Part shown: in pieces, positions 33,600 to 44,689 of the stretch | How the letters are laid out: each line of letters begins with the position of its first letter | How positions within the stretch are numbered: position 1 is the stretch's first letter | DNA from: Isoetes taiwanensis | Lineage: Eukaryota; Streptophyta; Lycopodiopsida; Isoetales; Isoetaceae | Reading direction: 5' to 3' | DNA length: 64,000 nt | Assembly (NCBI GenBank): GCA_021234155.1 | Contig: JAJEKV010000025.1 | Location: 13,359,463 to 13,423,462, forward strand | Program-made: the position numbers and the translations under genes | Notes under the pieces: model-generated | What the model saw: only the letters and a program-made list of their open reading frames with translations | Told to the model about the DNA's origin: nothing | Databases searched by the model: none

Positions 33600-34344
33600 A
33601 GCTCTTGTGAATCCTTTTCGATGAAAACGAGGAACTGGGAGCAAAAGAATCCAGGTGCTAAGCGATGCTAAGGGCACTTACACGTAAAATCCGGCCTCCA
33701 CTTACGGGGAAGAAGAGATGAGGAGGTGGAGTTCGCCGACTTAGAGCTTTGTGGTGCCCGAGCGAGAGAAACAAACTGCACTGTGCCATTGGAATCGAGG
33801 AAGCGGCGTCTCGCTATCATACCCTCACAAGAGTCGATCCTAAGGGGTGCGAGAGTCCGTGGGTGGGAAGAACCACCTCCTCCACCGGTTGTATAAATTT
33901 ATACAGTCAAGATTACAAACTAACTTTCATTGTAAACTATGTGCTAAGAAATATAACATATTTTGATGATGATTTTTAATCTGAAAGCTTTGTCTCTTCA
34001 ACAGTGCTTAATTAGAGCAACTCTTTCTTGCTCCATGATTTCACACTCTTTGTCTTCCCTATGTTTAATTTTCTTAGTACTTATATTAAGCTTGCAAAAA
34101 GACAAACTATATTTCCTTCTATTTTCAGCAATAAATACTTATTCAGCTTTTAAATTTAATGTCACCCTCCTCAAAACAAGCTTTTTTTTTTTTGCCCTCT
34201 TTAAAAAATGAAAAGGCTTCAAAAATGTTGCTTTTTTGGGGGTATTTCGAATGCTAATTGCTTAACAATCTATTTTGCTCCCTATTTTGTCTGTTTTTTT
34301 CAAGTTTCCAATTTTTATAAAGGAATCTTTCAAACGCACTTCTT
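33600..34344. other. Element II right flank
   Basis: Possible last exon or 3' region of the methyltransferase gene to about 33890, then AT-rich subterminal DNA. No other gene. Confidence 0.4.
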
Positions 34345-34375
34345 AAATAAGTGCGTTTCATTTTAAACCTTGTTA
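34345..34375 (-). repeat. Element II right TIR
   Basis: 31 bp, complement of the left TIR with one mismatch. AAACGCACTT recurs just inside at about 34332. Confidence 0.82.
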
Positions 34376-34377
34376 AG

Positions 34378-34960
34378 TGCAACAAGGAAATAGTAGGCCA
34401 AGGAGTCATTGTGCTAGCAGATCCTGGTCAAGCTGTTAATGATGAAAGGCTAGGGGAAGACAATATTGGTATTGCAATTTCGATGTTGGAAGACAACTGG
34501 AAAGGTAAAGGTTTGGGTGACAAGGAATGTTTTGGTTGTGTCAACCAATTGGAGGTTCCTTGCATCATGGCATGGCCTATAAGTAGTGTTCAATTTGTGG
34601 AGGATTATATTTTTCCAGAGCCTGAGGTTATTGGGGACAATGATTGTCTTGATATTGATCCATTGGCAGTTGGAACTCTAAACCTAGGCAAAAGAGGAGA
34701 AGTATCAGTTGCCAGACATTATCCTAGCAAAAGAGCCAAGTTGATTAGTGATACCAAACGTGAGACAATGGTGAAGGTTAGGGGCTCAGATTGTTGTTGG
34801 AGTGCTTGTATGCAATTCTTTACAATAGAACAATTGGTGGAAGCAAGAGCCACTTTTCAAGAGTACACTGTTGATGAGAGGAGGACTTACATGTACACAA
34901 TCCACGAGCATGCACTTCAGAATGAAAGAAGCCCAAACAAAACAAGGTGCTGCGCACGAG
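34378..34960 (+). pseudogene. DUF8039-like domain and start of DUF7869 N-domain, element I gene
   Basis: CNKEIVGQGVIVLADPGQAV...RLGEDNIGIAI...CIMAWPISSVQ shows the DUF8039-type spacing (DP, LG, AWP), followed by a basic stretch (YPSKRAKLIS) and CCWSACMQFFTIEQLVEARATFQEYTVDERRTYM. That last part resembles the first conserved block of DUF7869 proteins. The piece is continuous with 25248-25409 when element II is removed. The exon end is uncertain (possible donor AACAAG|GTGCTG near 34946). The rest of the protein resumes at 47350. Confidence 0.65.
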
Positions 34961-34979
34961 GGGTTGCCCTCCGATGACG

Positions 34980-35644
34980 TGAAAGTGTGTTTTTATGGTT
35001 TCTATTTCAACGTTTGTTTTCATATTTTTTTATTTGATTGTTCTTTAAGATTGAACTTGAATGCTGATTTATTTTTTGCATCTGGTTTGTCTCTTTCGAT
35101 CGCTTATGTATTGTATAGGAGCAAGAAATAAGGATATAAGAATTGGAATTTGGACATTCTTCTTTCCTTTGCTTTGTTTGCAATGTACATGGTGAAAGAA
35201 CTTTGCTTTAGTAAAACATCATTGGTCCTACATAGTACAACTCATATGGATGCTTTGAACCTAGTATGGATTCGAGGAGTACTAGGCAGCGTGTGTGCAG
35301 CCATCGCCGCTGCTTGTGTCTTGGTTGTCCACACAAATTTTTACCCAAGACTTTTTTTTTTCTATTTTAATCAATGAGATAACAAAGTATTTTTCCATGT
35401 CGTTACTAAAGCTAGCAATGTCGGGCATATATCACTAATCACATATAAGAGGCTATAATTTAATTACTCATTTATTAGTTTGTGGTCATTGGCTTTTAAT
35501 GGCCTAGATAGAAGAGGCCCACGACAATAAGATACTTGTTGTTTTAATAAATAGCTTATAGACCATACTACAATTGATATCCACTAAAAACGGACAAGAA
35601 TTGAATCACCTAAGATAAAGATTAAATGGATTCACTACTTATTG
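34980..35644. other. Intron-like stretch of the element I gene
   Basis: AT-rich, no recognised coding sequence. Confidence 0.35.
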
Positions 35645-36044
35645 ATACATAACACTAAACCATTACGTCCAACACTTAAAAACTAAATCCCCCTTCAAAC
35701 CCCCTTTGGTTTGGGTGCATATTCACACGGGGGGTGACGTAGGGCAGCGAGAGCCCCTAAAATTATATTTCGCATGTAAAAATCAACACCATGTAGTATA
35801 TTACCACAAATCTTATAGTATTTTGCAAAACTTATTATACAGTATAGCAAATTTTGTACTTGCATACCCCACAAACGAGGAACTTTACGTACGGTGTAGA
35901 TTAAGGAATAAAGGGTGAATATGCCTATCCAACAGCTCTCGATGCCCGGAGTCACCCCCCGTGTGAATATGCACCCAAACCAAAGGGGGTTTGAAGGGGG
36001 ATTTAGTTTTTAAGTGTTGGACGTAATGGTTTAGTGTTATGTAT
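35645..36044. mobile_element. MITE/foldback element with 94-bp terminal inverted repeats
   Basis: Arms 35645-35738 and 35951-36044 are near-perfect reverse complements (ATACATAACACTAAACC outside, ACACGGGGGGTGAC inside) around a 212-bp core. A 2-3 bp TG/TTG flank is possible. No coding potential; it could fold into a long hairpin RNA. Confidence 0.85.
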
Positions 36045-36049
36045 TGTTA

Positions 36050-37500
36050 TATGGTCGTGTTATATTAAAAAAATTTCGGGCCCCTTCGGGGCCAAAAAGG
36101 ATTCACAACATTAAAACAATGATATCGATAACACATGGTGAATGATAATGGATGGAGAACCATTGGGAATTTTAATGATTCCATTAGAAGAAAAAATTAG
36201 AGATAAAGGCAATAACTACGATGATCTATGAGAATGGAAATATTCTAAATCAACTAGAATGCTAAAAGATGCATTTTATGCATGTAATAGTAGAACAATA
36301 GCATATTTATGGCACGGGACTCAAACCCAATCATATCTTTGAAATCATTGTAGTCATATCTTTGGCAACATATGTGCTTGCAATAGGAAATACCATGTGA
36401 ATTGATATTTAGCTTGCGAAGATACTCGTAATAGTATTCCATATTTGAAATCCAAACAACTTTATTAGCAATAGCAAGGCACAATTCCATATTTAAAATC
36501 CAAAAAACTTCATGTACAAGAGGTTAGGACAATAAAATTGGACCAATCTATAACACAAGAAAATCATTAATGTTGATGTTTTCAGCTTTTCTTGTTGTGC
36601 CCATAGTTCACTCTGTTGAATGTTCATGCTGCAAAATGACATTTTGCAAAGTGACCATAAGAAATATCATGCTATTTTTGCTAATGGTCTGTTAAAATAT
36701 GGCCAAGAACGATTTACCCCGAATGGAGAACCGAGCACAACTCGCTTTGTTCCCCATCCGAAAGCATCTTTGATTTTTTTCGAAAGTGTTTGTTGGCCCA
36801 AGCTTTCAGGCAACAATGCAACAATTTCCAATACCTGTTTGCACAATACAGAAGAGAACATACAGATCTAAGCTAATGGTCTGTTGAAATATGACCAAAG
36901 AACGATTTACCAAAGCCCGCAACCCTTTTGGTCAATACACCACATCATCTTAATCCTAGATGATGCATGAAGGAAGATTCACAAACATAAATTCTCATAC
37001 ATAAAATAATAATAGAACTCAGACTTATCTTACGTCACTATATACCGAGTTATTCCAAAGAATGTAATCATCGAGCTCCATGACTTCTTTTGAACGTCAT
37101 TTAGGCGGTTTGGCCAATTTTTCTCTAGCAAGACATGCCTTAGCAAATAACTCATGAAATTGATGGATGGTCTTCACTTCTACCGTGTCAACACATAATT
37201 TTAGTACAACATATCCCTTAACTGAGACATCTTCTACTGGTAAATACTAACATGAGTCAAGCCTCGAAGCTGAATGCGTCCAAGCCCATCTTCTAAAACA
37301 GGAATCTCATTTGATTTGGAATCCAACGGTCCATGTATAATTCATAATATGAAACCTCTATTACGCGCCTCAGGTATTTTGAGCTAGGGCAAGAATGGCT
37401 TTAAGGGCCAAGGTCATAAGTCCGTGGTTTCCATCCCGCCTGAAAAAAATCCGATATCAAAGATAAACGGGGAGATATTTGCATCTTTCTTGCAAGAATA
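36050..37500. other. Stretch without recognised gene
   Basis: Contains a short hairpin GGGCCCCTTCGGGGCC at about 36078 and a repeated phrase AATGGTCTGTTRAAATATGRCCAA (two copies near 36683 and 36875, 24 positions, two variable). No family recognised in any frame. Confidence 0.4.
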
Positions 37501-37506
37501 AATTTA

Positions 37507-37615
37507 GAGTTTTACCCGCATTGTGTATGCTTTTGCCGCTTTTCGGTGGCACCATAAGCAAAAATTGTGGCACTATAGCCCGCGAACAACATGGGCAATA
37601 TATGCTCCAGCTCCC
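37507..37615 (-). pseudogene. Kinesin motor fragment (P-loop exon)
   Basis: After the acceptor TTTTTGCAG, the minus-strand frame reads LPMLFAGYSATIFAYGAT and then loses the frame exactly in the P-loop, where GSGKTHT would follow. Remnants of AGCGGCAAA and CATACA are visible in other frames. GYxATxFAYGAT is diagnostic of kinesin motor domains. The exon ends near a donor GCGG|GTAAAA at 37507. A non-functional fragment, probably carried in by a transposon. Confidence 0.75.
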
Positions 37616-37871
37616 CTGCAAAAATTTGAGTCAATTCACATATTAATTTCAGCATTTGTGAAAAAAAGGCCTCAAGGAGCCATTGCTGCTTCTCCGATTC
37701 GTGCTTCTCTATGATAGCCTGCAACGTCATTCAGCTTTTCAGACCCAGTAAGAGCACGGAGCCACTCAGATTATTATTAGCCATTTTCAAGATGTGCTTT
37801 CTTCATTAGCACATCTGTACCCAATCCACTGCCCTATTTATTGTCAGACAAAGGATGAACAGAATAAGTCG

Positions 37872-38396
37872 TTATCTGGAAATGGAAAAAGATAATACCT
37901 TGAGAAGCTGGTGCCTTTGAGAGGAGGGCATGAGAGCAAGAGTTCTGGCCAGGGGCAAAAGCCTCCTCATCACAGATCCGCCAGCCCGAAGACTGCGGAT
38001 TGCTATAAGACCAGATCCCTCCGATCCAAGTGCTGCAACACTCCCAAGTACTTCAGCACTCCCAAGTATTGGTTTTTCTTGATTCATGCAGTCAACGGGT
38101 CCTTCCTTCAAATCACATTCTAATATATCAACAACCTTTTGCAAGTAAGATTCCTGAAACTTTACATCAACTTGATGGCCGACTCTTTCATCATTTTTCA
38201 AATAAATATGTATATCCATGACAGAACATTCCTTGCCTTGTTGCCTTGTATGCACACCATTGACCAAGTTCATCAAGAGTGTATGTGACAAAGACGAAGC
38301 TTCAAGGCGGATTAGTCGCTCCATCACTCTCTGTTCTCTCTCGACACACCATAAACAAGGCGGAGCTCTTTCAAATTTCAAAGACATCTCGGGCAC
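37872..38396 (-). CDS. Unidentified frame upstream of the kinesin fragment
   Basis: 174 codons on the minus strand, upstream of and in line with the kinesin P-loop exon, so it may hold kinesin N-terminal sequence or be unrelated. Visible features: HIYLKNDERVGHQVDVKFQ, a Leu-rich C-terminus (RRLLPLARTLALMPSSQRHQLLKVL) that could also suggest other alpha-helical proteins, and two in-phase LGS(A/V)AxLGS repeats. I do not recognise it with confidence. Confidence 0.3.
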   Translation of the reverse strand: MPEMSLKFERAPPCLWCVEREQRVMERLIRLEASSLSHTLLMNLVNGVHTRQQGKECSVMDIHIYLKNDERVGHQVDVKFQESYLQKVVDILECDLKEGPVDCMNQEKPILGSAEVLGSVAALGSEGSGLIAIRSLRAGGSVMRRLLPLARTLALMPSSQRHQLLKVLSFSISR

Positions 38397-38399
38397 CCA

Positions 38400-39480
38400 T
38401 AAACTGCCATTTGCTAGGTTTCGAGCTTAGGTTTCGAGCTGGTTCCGTATCATTACAACAGAGCATCAGATCTGCATGATCGAAATACAACGAGGCCGCC
38501 ATCCCATATCAAAAGAAATGATGTTCGACATGCCTCGACCCGGTACCTTTTGGTGCTCCACCTCTGCGCAGAATTTGTGCCTTGACTAGCAAACCCTATT
38601 TCTAAATGGCTCGAGGGTTGCATGTCAACGAGCCTCAATAAGCTAATTGAGAAAAAATACAATATGGCACATGGGTCTAAACCATTGAACAAAAACACTA
38701 AAATTAATGCAGGCGTATGTGCACTCTAGATATACTAATTAGTAGTCCCCATGCAATACACTTTCAAAATCATATGAAAACCATAGAAAAAATAGTATAA
38801 AAATACAAAACCAACCCCCTGTTATTATGCTACATATTGTTAGGCACTCAAATGAATATTTATTTATATTTGCACAAATGAACATTGCCTTTTTGTTAAC
38901 ATTCCCGAGGGTCAACATTGGCATCCATATAACATGGGCCATTGTTTTTCCTCCGAAATTAAAACAGAGAGGGCAATTCATATGCTTTGCTTAAATAAAA
39001 GTTGAGTTTTTTTTCTATTAAGTCATGGCATTAAACATTCGCTTCTGAATCCTGGAGTAGCGTTATAGTTCTTGCAAAATCTGATTGTTTGGATTTTCAA
39101 ATTCAAAAGCAGTATATTTATGAACTCCTGTAAATGCAAATACTCCAGGCAGTATGCTCATAGACTCCTGCAATATTTGTTTTCTTTTTATTAATGACCA
39201 TCTCCATAAACCTATAACCACTGTGGTTATTTACAGGGTCAGGAAACATATCTTCATAATTCATATAGTTTTACGAAGTATTTAGTTATTTTTTTCAAGC
39301 AAAAACATAAAGACAAATAATGCGTCCAAGCTTATGGTCCGAAATTCCGTTTCACAAATCCTATAAACTCATAAGTTCTACTGTCTTGCCCTATAGCTTG
39401 CATACCTTAACTGTTGGGTTGTGCCGGGGATCAGATGCCGAGAAAGCTACTTTCTGATCAAAGTCTGGTCTTCCTACTTG
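38400..39480. other. Stretch without recognised gene
   Basis: AT-rich. CCCTGTTATTATGCTACATATT near 38818 matches 20738, a dispersed repeat fragment. No gene. Confidence 0.4.
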
Positions 39481-39614
39481 GAAAAATGCTCGAGCAAGAA
39501 GCACCGGTTAGCCGGTTCCCAAAGGGACTGCCCAACAATAGTGGCCACCGACAGTTTACACCCGATAGCAAGTTTGGAGCAGTCATTAGCATATTTCTGG
39601 CATATACCTGAAAT

Positions 39615-42600
39615 TCCTATATTATAATGTTATTCAGTAAGTGTTGGACCCAGCCCTAGATCCAACGGCTTAGATCTAGAGCTGCAGATCCTACGGTCGT
39701 GTTAAAAAAAAACAGGGCCTTGCTTTCCCGTCATCCAAAAAGGTGGAGTTCAATTTTTCCGAGCTCTATCAGAGGGCATCGATTTGCCCTATTCTTGCAG
39801 AGCGGATCTTGCTCCTCCCATTTCTTTGGCCGAACATCGAGTTCAAGTACATCGGGTTCCATCCAAAGCCCGTTAGTTTGAGCGACTTGTTTCTCTAAAT
39901 GGTTTGTTGATCCGCGACACAATGGGCCCTCCGTGCAAAGTCGTTTTATAAGCTCGCAAACAAGGAGAGCCTACTTTCTAAGGATGATTTTGGCGTTTGC
40001 ATAGGTGGTTCAATGAAGATTTAAAGTAGCAATCTGTAAATTTTGTATTAGATTCTTGAAACTTACAAATGTCGGTTTTTATGTTCGTGCATGGATGGTA
40101 GTACGTGAGTTTGCTCGGGAGCTATTTGATGCCCTTGCATGCGAAAAGGGGTTCATCTTTGAAGCGTAAAAGGGTTTTGATTCGAGAATGCGGATTTTCT
40201 TTGACATGTAAGTTGTTTGCATGTCACTTCGTGTAGCCGTAGCCCGGCATTTTTTACATCTCGATGCGGTGTGTTGCATCGCAGCCTAATTATTATTACA
40301 TGCGTGTCCTTAGACCGAAAGTGCATCTAAAAGGGCCACTTGGGCATGACTTCGGCATAATCTAGGCTGGAGCTTGAAGCAATGGCGGCATTTGCCATCA
40401 CAGATGGAGCAGATCTGGTGAGACTTCATTTGCTTCATGAACCCAAATGACCGTATTTTCTTAGTACATTCAATGTCATTTGCACAATTTTTTTTTCTTT
40501 TGTCGTCAGACTCTGTAGTGTTCATTTAAGCCACCTCTCTCATAATTTTAACTCATGTTTTTTATCGCGTAAAAGCGGACTAAAAAACAGCCTTCTCTGT
40601 AAACGTAATGCTAAAGTTAGCACATGGGCAGAGTTTGGTGGATACTTTGGAATTGAGGTACGGTGGCAACTGCAGGTATTTTGCAAGGGTGGAAAAGGAG
40701 CAAAGTATAACTCATGTCTACATTAAGAAAGTAGAAGAGGCTGCATGCAAGTTTGAGGATTATGTGTTATGGGGCAAGTCGCGGATCATACAAACAAAAC
40801 GCCTTTACAAAAACTCTTTCAATTATTCAAGACTTTCTTTGATTCATCTTCCAAAGAAGGTTTGGGCATCTCTACATCTATTAGACTCATCATTGCTACT
40901 TGGACATGTGATTAATTTATACAAAAGGGAGCAGCGATTTGGCTTGATTTTATGGCTCTCTTTAAGGAGGTAAAATTATGCAAGATTTGCAATCTATATG
41001 TTTGTCATGGCTTGCAGATTTTGCCCGGCAATCATTGTTGTGCTATGGTTTGTTAGCATGTGCCGCATCGTCTTGAAGAGAATCTGTTAATATTAAATTC
41101 TTTAGCCATATTGTCCACCCATGCGGAGGATGCAACGAGTAGATCTTTATGGGAAAAGAATGGTTGCTTTTGTCAGAGGAACAAAGTGATTGCATATATT
41201 GAACAGGTTTTGCCCTACTTTCAATGCAAGATGCTCATATGATATTATGCCCCATCTTGAATGCGGGAAGAGATGCTACATCCCTGCGGCCATGATGCCA
41301 ATTTTTGCGGTTGCTACAACTATATCGGATCTTTGCAGCTTAGTTGCATCCGCCCAATAGGTATGTGTCATAACGTAAATAAATATCGTAGATGGACAAC
41401 AATTACAAGCGGCATCACAATATGGAATGCTGAATTGGCTTGATCTCATGCCTTCCAGTCAAGTTCTATTTAAAGAAGGCGCAAGATTAGAACTTTAATA
41501 TCTAATTTTGGACATTAGAACTGCTGGAAGTATGATCTAAGTCCCATTTGTAAGCACAAATGTGACAAATCTAGCCTGTTTTTATTGAAGTTTAAATGGC
41601 CGTACAAGTGAAACAAAGAACTGTGGATGTAGGAAATATACAGATGAGCTGTTTCGAAATGGATTACTATTCTGTTGTACTCAATCCGGGGTATTGTCCC
41701 CTATAAATAAAAATAATCTATACAAAGCGATTCCTGTTTGGTAAGGTGAAATGCTGCATAATATAAACGTAGAGGAGAATTTAATTGGCTATCAGGAATT
41801 TTTGGAGAGTTGGTGGTTCTAAATATGGCAAAGCTTATCATGTTGTGGATGGGGCCACATCTACCATGCCTTTCCATCAATAATTGTTTGTTGATTGGCA
41901 TTCTTAGGAGGTTTTTTGCCAGACATATTCTATGTCTTTAGTTTGGTCTGCGTTGCTTGCTGATGCAAGTTCTCTCCAGCTCAAATCAATCATACGGCAA
42001 TGGTATTCTTGGGAGTTCTTTTACCAAATATATTCCATGCATTGTGTAGCATGCAAATGAATTTTAAACCCTCTAGGCATTGCTACCATCCGGGCAATAT
42101 ATCAGACTCTTTTCATTAAAAAAAAACACAACTTACTTACAGGTAACACGGATTGCACTATTTCATTCTTATGTTGCTCATATATGTGCAAACTCATGAC
42201 GAACTATCACATCACTGAATGTTTTTAGTTGGATGTACCTAAATTTCAAAGTAGTAAAAGGACTAGCCTCGAAACTGAACATGAACATGTGTTGTACATG
42301 CTTTATAGGGCATGCACATCTGTCACGGATGTTTTTTGTTGGTTACACCTAAACTTTAATGTGGTAAAAGAACTAGCTTGAAACCGAATGCCTGTTGCCT
42401 TTATATGCTATATAGTACATGCCCTTGCTTAATGCCCCAGAAATAGAGCCACAAGATGCAATTATCAAAAATTGGACAATATGTGGCATAAAGCAAAAAA
42501 ATATTTAAAGTTGAGTGGCTAAAATAATGCCTGGCTAAAGCATTACATTATAAACAATACTAATTGAGCAAGCCTGGCTAAAGCATTACATTGTAAACAA

Positions 42601-43045
42601 CTTAACAATCACACAAATTGCTCTTTATGGACATTGCATTGCTTCTAATTCTACCATACTAATAGTTCTACCTTACCATTTGTTTTTAATTCTACCATAC
42701 CAAGAGGTCTAATTTACCATTAGAAAATCCGCACTGTTTTCCTTAGCATTGATGTGATTTTGCATTGGCCATTTTAGGTTTGGATTTTCAATTTTCTTGA
42801 CTTAATTTAGTCTTTTTGGGTTGTATAGCTTTACATGCCAGTGAGTGTTTATATCTTCAACACCTTAAGGGGAAAAAACAACTCTAGCCTCAAGCTCTTG
42901 CTCATGCATTAAAAGGGAGGGCTACCACACAATTGAAAGCAAATGTGAAGCATAATCCGAACTTATAGGTTCTCAAGTGAGGGTCACTATAAACAACCTT
43001 ACACGTTTCAAACAATTGCCCAGCAACGCTGGGCACTATTACTAG
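39615..43045 (+). mobile_element. Helitron A (non-autonomous)
   Basis: The 5' end is TCCTATATTATAATGTTATT. The 3' end has the hairpin GCCCAGCAACGCTGGGC, then ACTATTACTAG, followed by T: the canonical CTRR-with-hairpin Helitron end. The same 5' 20-mer and 3' hairpin bound Helitron B (50961-53783). No Rep/helicase frame was found inside, so it is non-autonomous. It contains weak plus-strand frames (40608-41443), perhaps a captured gene fragment, of unrecognised family. The insertion lies between A and T of an R repeat. Confidence 0.88.
40608..41440 (+). pseudogene. Possible captured gene fragment in Helitron A, unidentified
   Basis: Frames 40608-40973, 41060-41242 and 41261-41443 on one strand read like decayed coding sequence (RYGGNCRYFARVEKEQ, EDYVLWGKSRIIQTKRLY, EENLLILNSLAILSTHAED). 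No domain recognised. Helitrons often carry host exons, so this is a plausible but unproven capture. Confidence 0.3.
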
Positions 43046-43119
43046 TATGCTATAAACCCACATGGACAAGGGCTTGCCCCCCTAGGAGGCAACCCAAAAG
43101 GGGATAAAGGAAAAACAAC

Positions 43120-44685
43120 TACAGGAGCCGAGCGAAGTATGCCAAGAGATTGAGGACTTAAAATTGTCAAAAAAAATCAATTAACACATATAATGAAGTG
43201 AATTGAATCAAATTAAATTGAATTGATGGCTTGATACTCATTCCTAAAAATTGGGTACAAATTTGGGCCAATTGGAACCTCTAAAAAGGTATTAACATAT
43301 AAGGGACAATGTTCCATCATCGACCCAACGAGTTGGAATTGAGAACTTTTGATTCAAGCAATGGCTTGAATGTTGATATTACTCAAAAGAAGCCATGGCA
43401 ATGGCTTGAATGTTGATATTATCCGAAAGAAGTCATGATGTGGGGATTTTAGGTGTTTTTGAGCCGATGTTACTATTATCCTTTTGAAGCAAAAGCAAAA
43501 GTTCTTGCGAAAACAAGCAGAGCCATCTAAAGGCTCAATTGATATTTTCATTATAGCATCCCATGCTAAGACACGGTCTTTACATAGCCATTTCTACTTG
43601 GCAATAGTTTTGGGGGAGGAACTAGGTACTTGAAGTTTGCTAATAGAAGGAGAACCATAAGGTCAGCATCGACATGGAGAGGAAGGAAATCCAAAAAAAA
43701 ACCTTTAAAGAACTCAAACAAGCTTTAGATCGGAACTCAAACGAGCTTAAATTAGACCATCGTTGTCGGTTGTCGGGATCAAAGATGTCAAAAATGCTAA
43801 AAAATGCTGTGTATTTCTGGAGATTCTACATATCTTGAACTGTCAACAATTAGAAACGCCAAGCCTTGTGCATTAACTCTTCAGTTTTTCGACCAATTTG
43901 CTCCCTCCAATTTGATCCATCCTCCAATTTGCTCCAATAAGGACAAGCAAAATTTGGGGAGTTCTTTACGTTTACTCCCCAAATTTTGCCTCGTATTATT
44001 GGAATGTGGTGTAACATAAGTGTCTCAATTTGTCTAGTCTATTATTTCGTCCAATAGGGATAACTTGATTTAGAGACTCAAAATATGGTGTACTAGAAGC
44101 TCCCTAATTTTGCCCAGTCTATTTCTATTTCTATTACAAGTTAACTGGCAAGACATGCCCTCTCGTTTTATATTCTAACCACATTAACACTTTAAATTAA
44201 TACTTGTTGGCTAGTTATTGGACTTCGAACCCTTTTCTGGAATCTAAATAGATCAATCCTAAACTTCTACAAGAATAATAACACTTGGGGATCTGACCCA
44301 ATCATTAGCATGCCATGGTGAGCAACCTATGGCCATTTTCCAGAGAGAAGTCTGACTATGAAATGGGAGTATTGTGGCCAATCAGCTTTCTTTTATTTCC
44401 AATCCTTGTATCTGAGGCAGTTGGGGACAAAAATGCTTTTTCTTTTGATCCAATGTAGGTAGTTACAAGGAAGCTTTTACACTCTTGGCATTTATACGTA
44501 AATCCCACGATACTATGGATTACTCATGGCTTTTCGCCAACCTCGGAGACCTTCCTGTATGTTTCCTCCTACCGCTTTCTCAACATGAGATACTACGGAT
44601 AGCCCTTAACAATTTCCTTTAAAAAGCAATGACTTCCCTCTGTTGAACCTAGAGAATAACGAGCAACAGATCTCTTCCCCCCCTC
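43120..44685. other. Stretch without recognised gene
   Basis: Holds a tandem pair near 43356-43440 (CAATGGCTTGAATGTTGATATT twice, 22 positions) and a hairpin with arms AAAATTTGGGGAGT/ACTCCCCAAATTTT near 43949-43990. No gene. Confidence 0.45.
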
Positions 44686-44689
44686 TTGC

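Larger units (their letters stand above)
25412..34375. mobile_element. Element II: 8964-bp TIR transposon with DUF7869 and ParB-methyltransferase genes
   Basis: Inverted 31-bp termini at 25412-25442 and 34345-34375 match with one mismatch (TAACAAAGTTTAAAATG... at the left). Both ends also carry a second, subterminal AAACGCACTT copy. AG flanks both sides (25410-25411 and 34376-34377), and excision of the element plus one AG restores an open reading frame. Two divergent genes fill it: a DUF7869-type gene (minus, 28953 to 26047) and a ParB-methyltransferase gene (plus, 29316 to about 33572). More than 20 GGTATAAATTTATACC palindromes lie only in non-coding parts. No classical transposase was seen unless DUF7869 is one. 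Confidence 0.8.
39495..43112 (+). repeat. R repeat copy 1, split by Helitron A
   Basis: 39495-39614 plus 43046-43112 together correspond to the continuous copy at 47125-47300. Shared landmarks: CGGTTAGCCGGTT at the left, GGCATATACCTG near the middle, and TTGCCCCCCTAGG..GGCAACCC at the right. The Helitron lies exactly between ACCTGAA(A) and TATGC, where the other copy is uninterrupted. Confidence 0.75.

Noticed and set aside
29000-33900. Giant-virus or bacterial insertion, suggested by ParB and methyltransferase
   Set aside because: Genes have spliceosomal introns with consensus borders and lie inside TIRs with a target duplication within another plant transposon gene.
37872-38396. PAT1-like mRNA decay protein
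   Set aside because: Only the Leu-rich C-terminal pattern was suggestive; conserved PAT1 blocks are absent and the frame is next to a kinesin exon.
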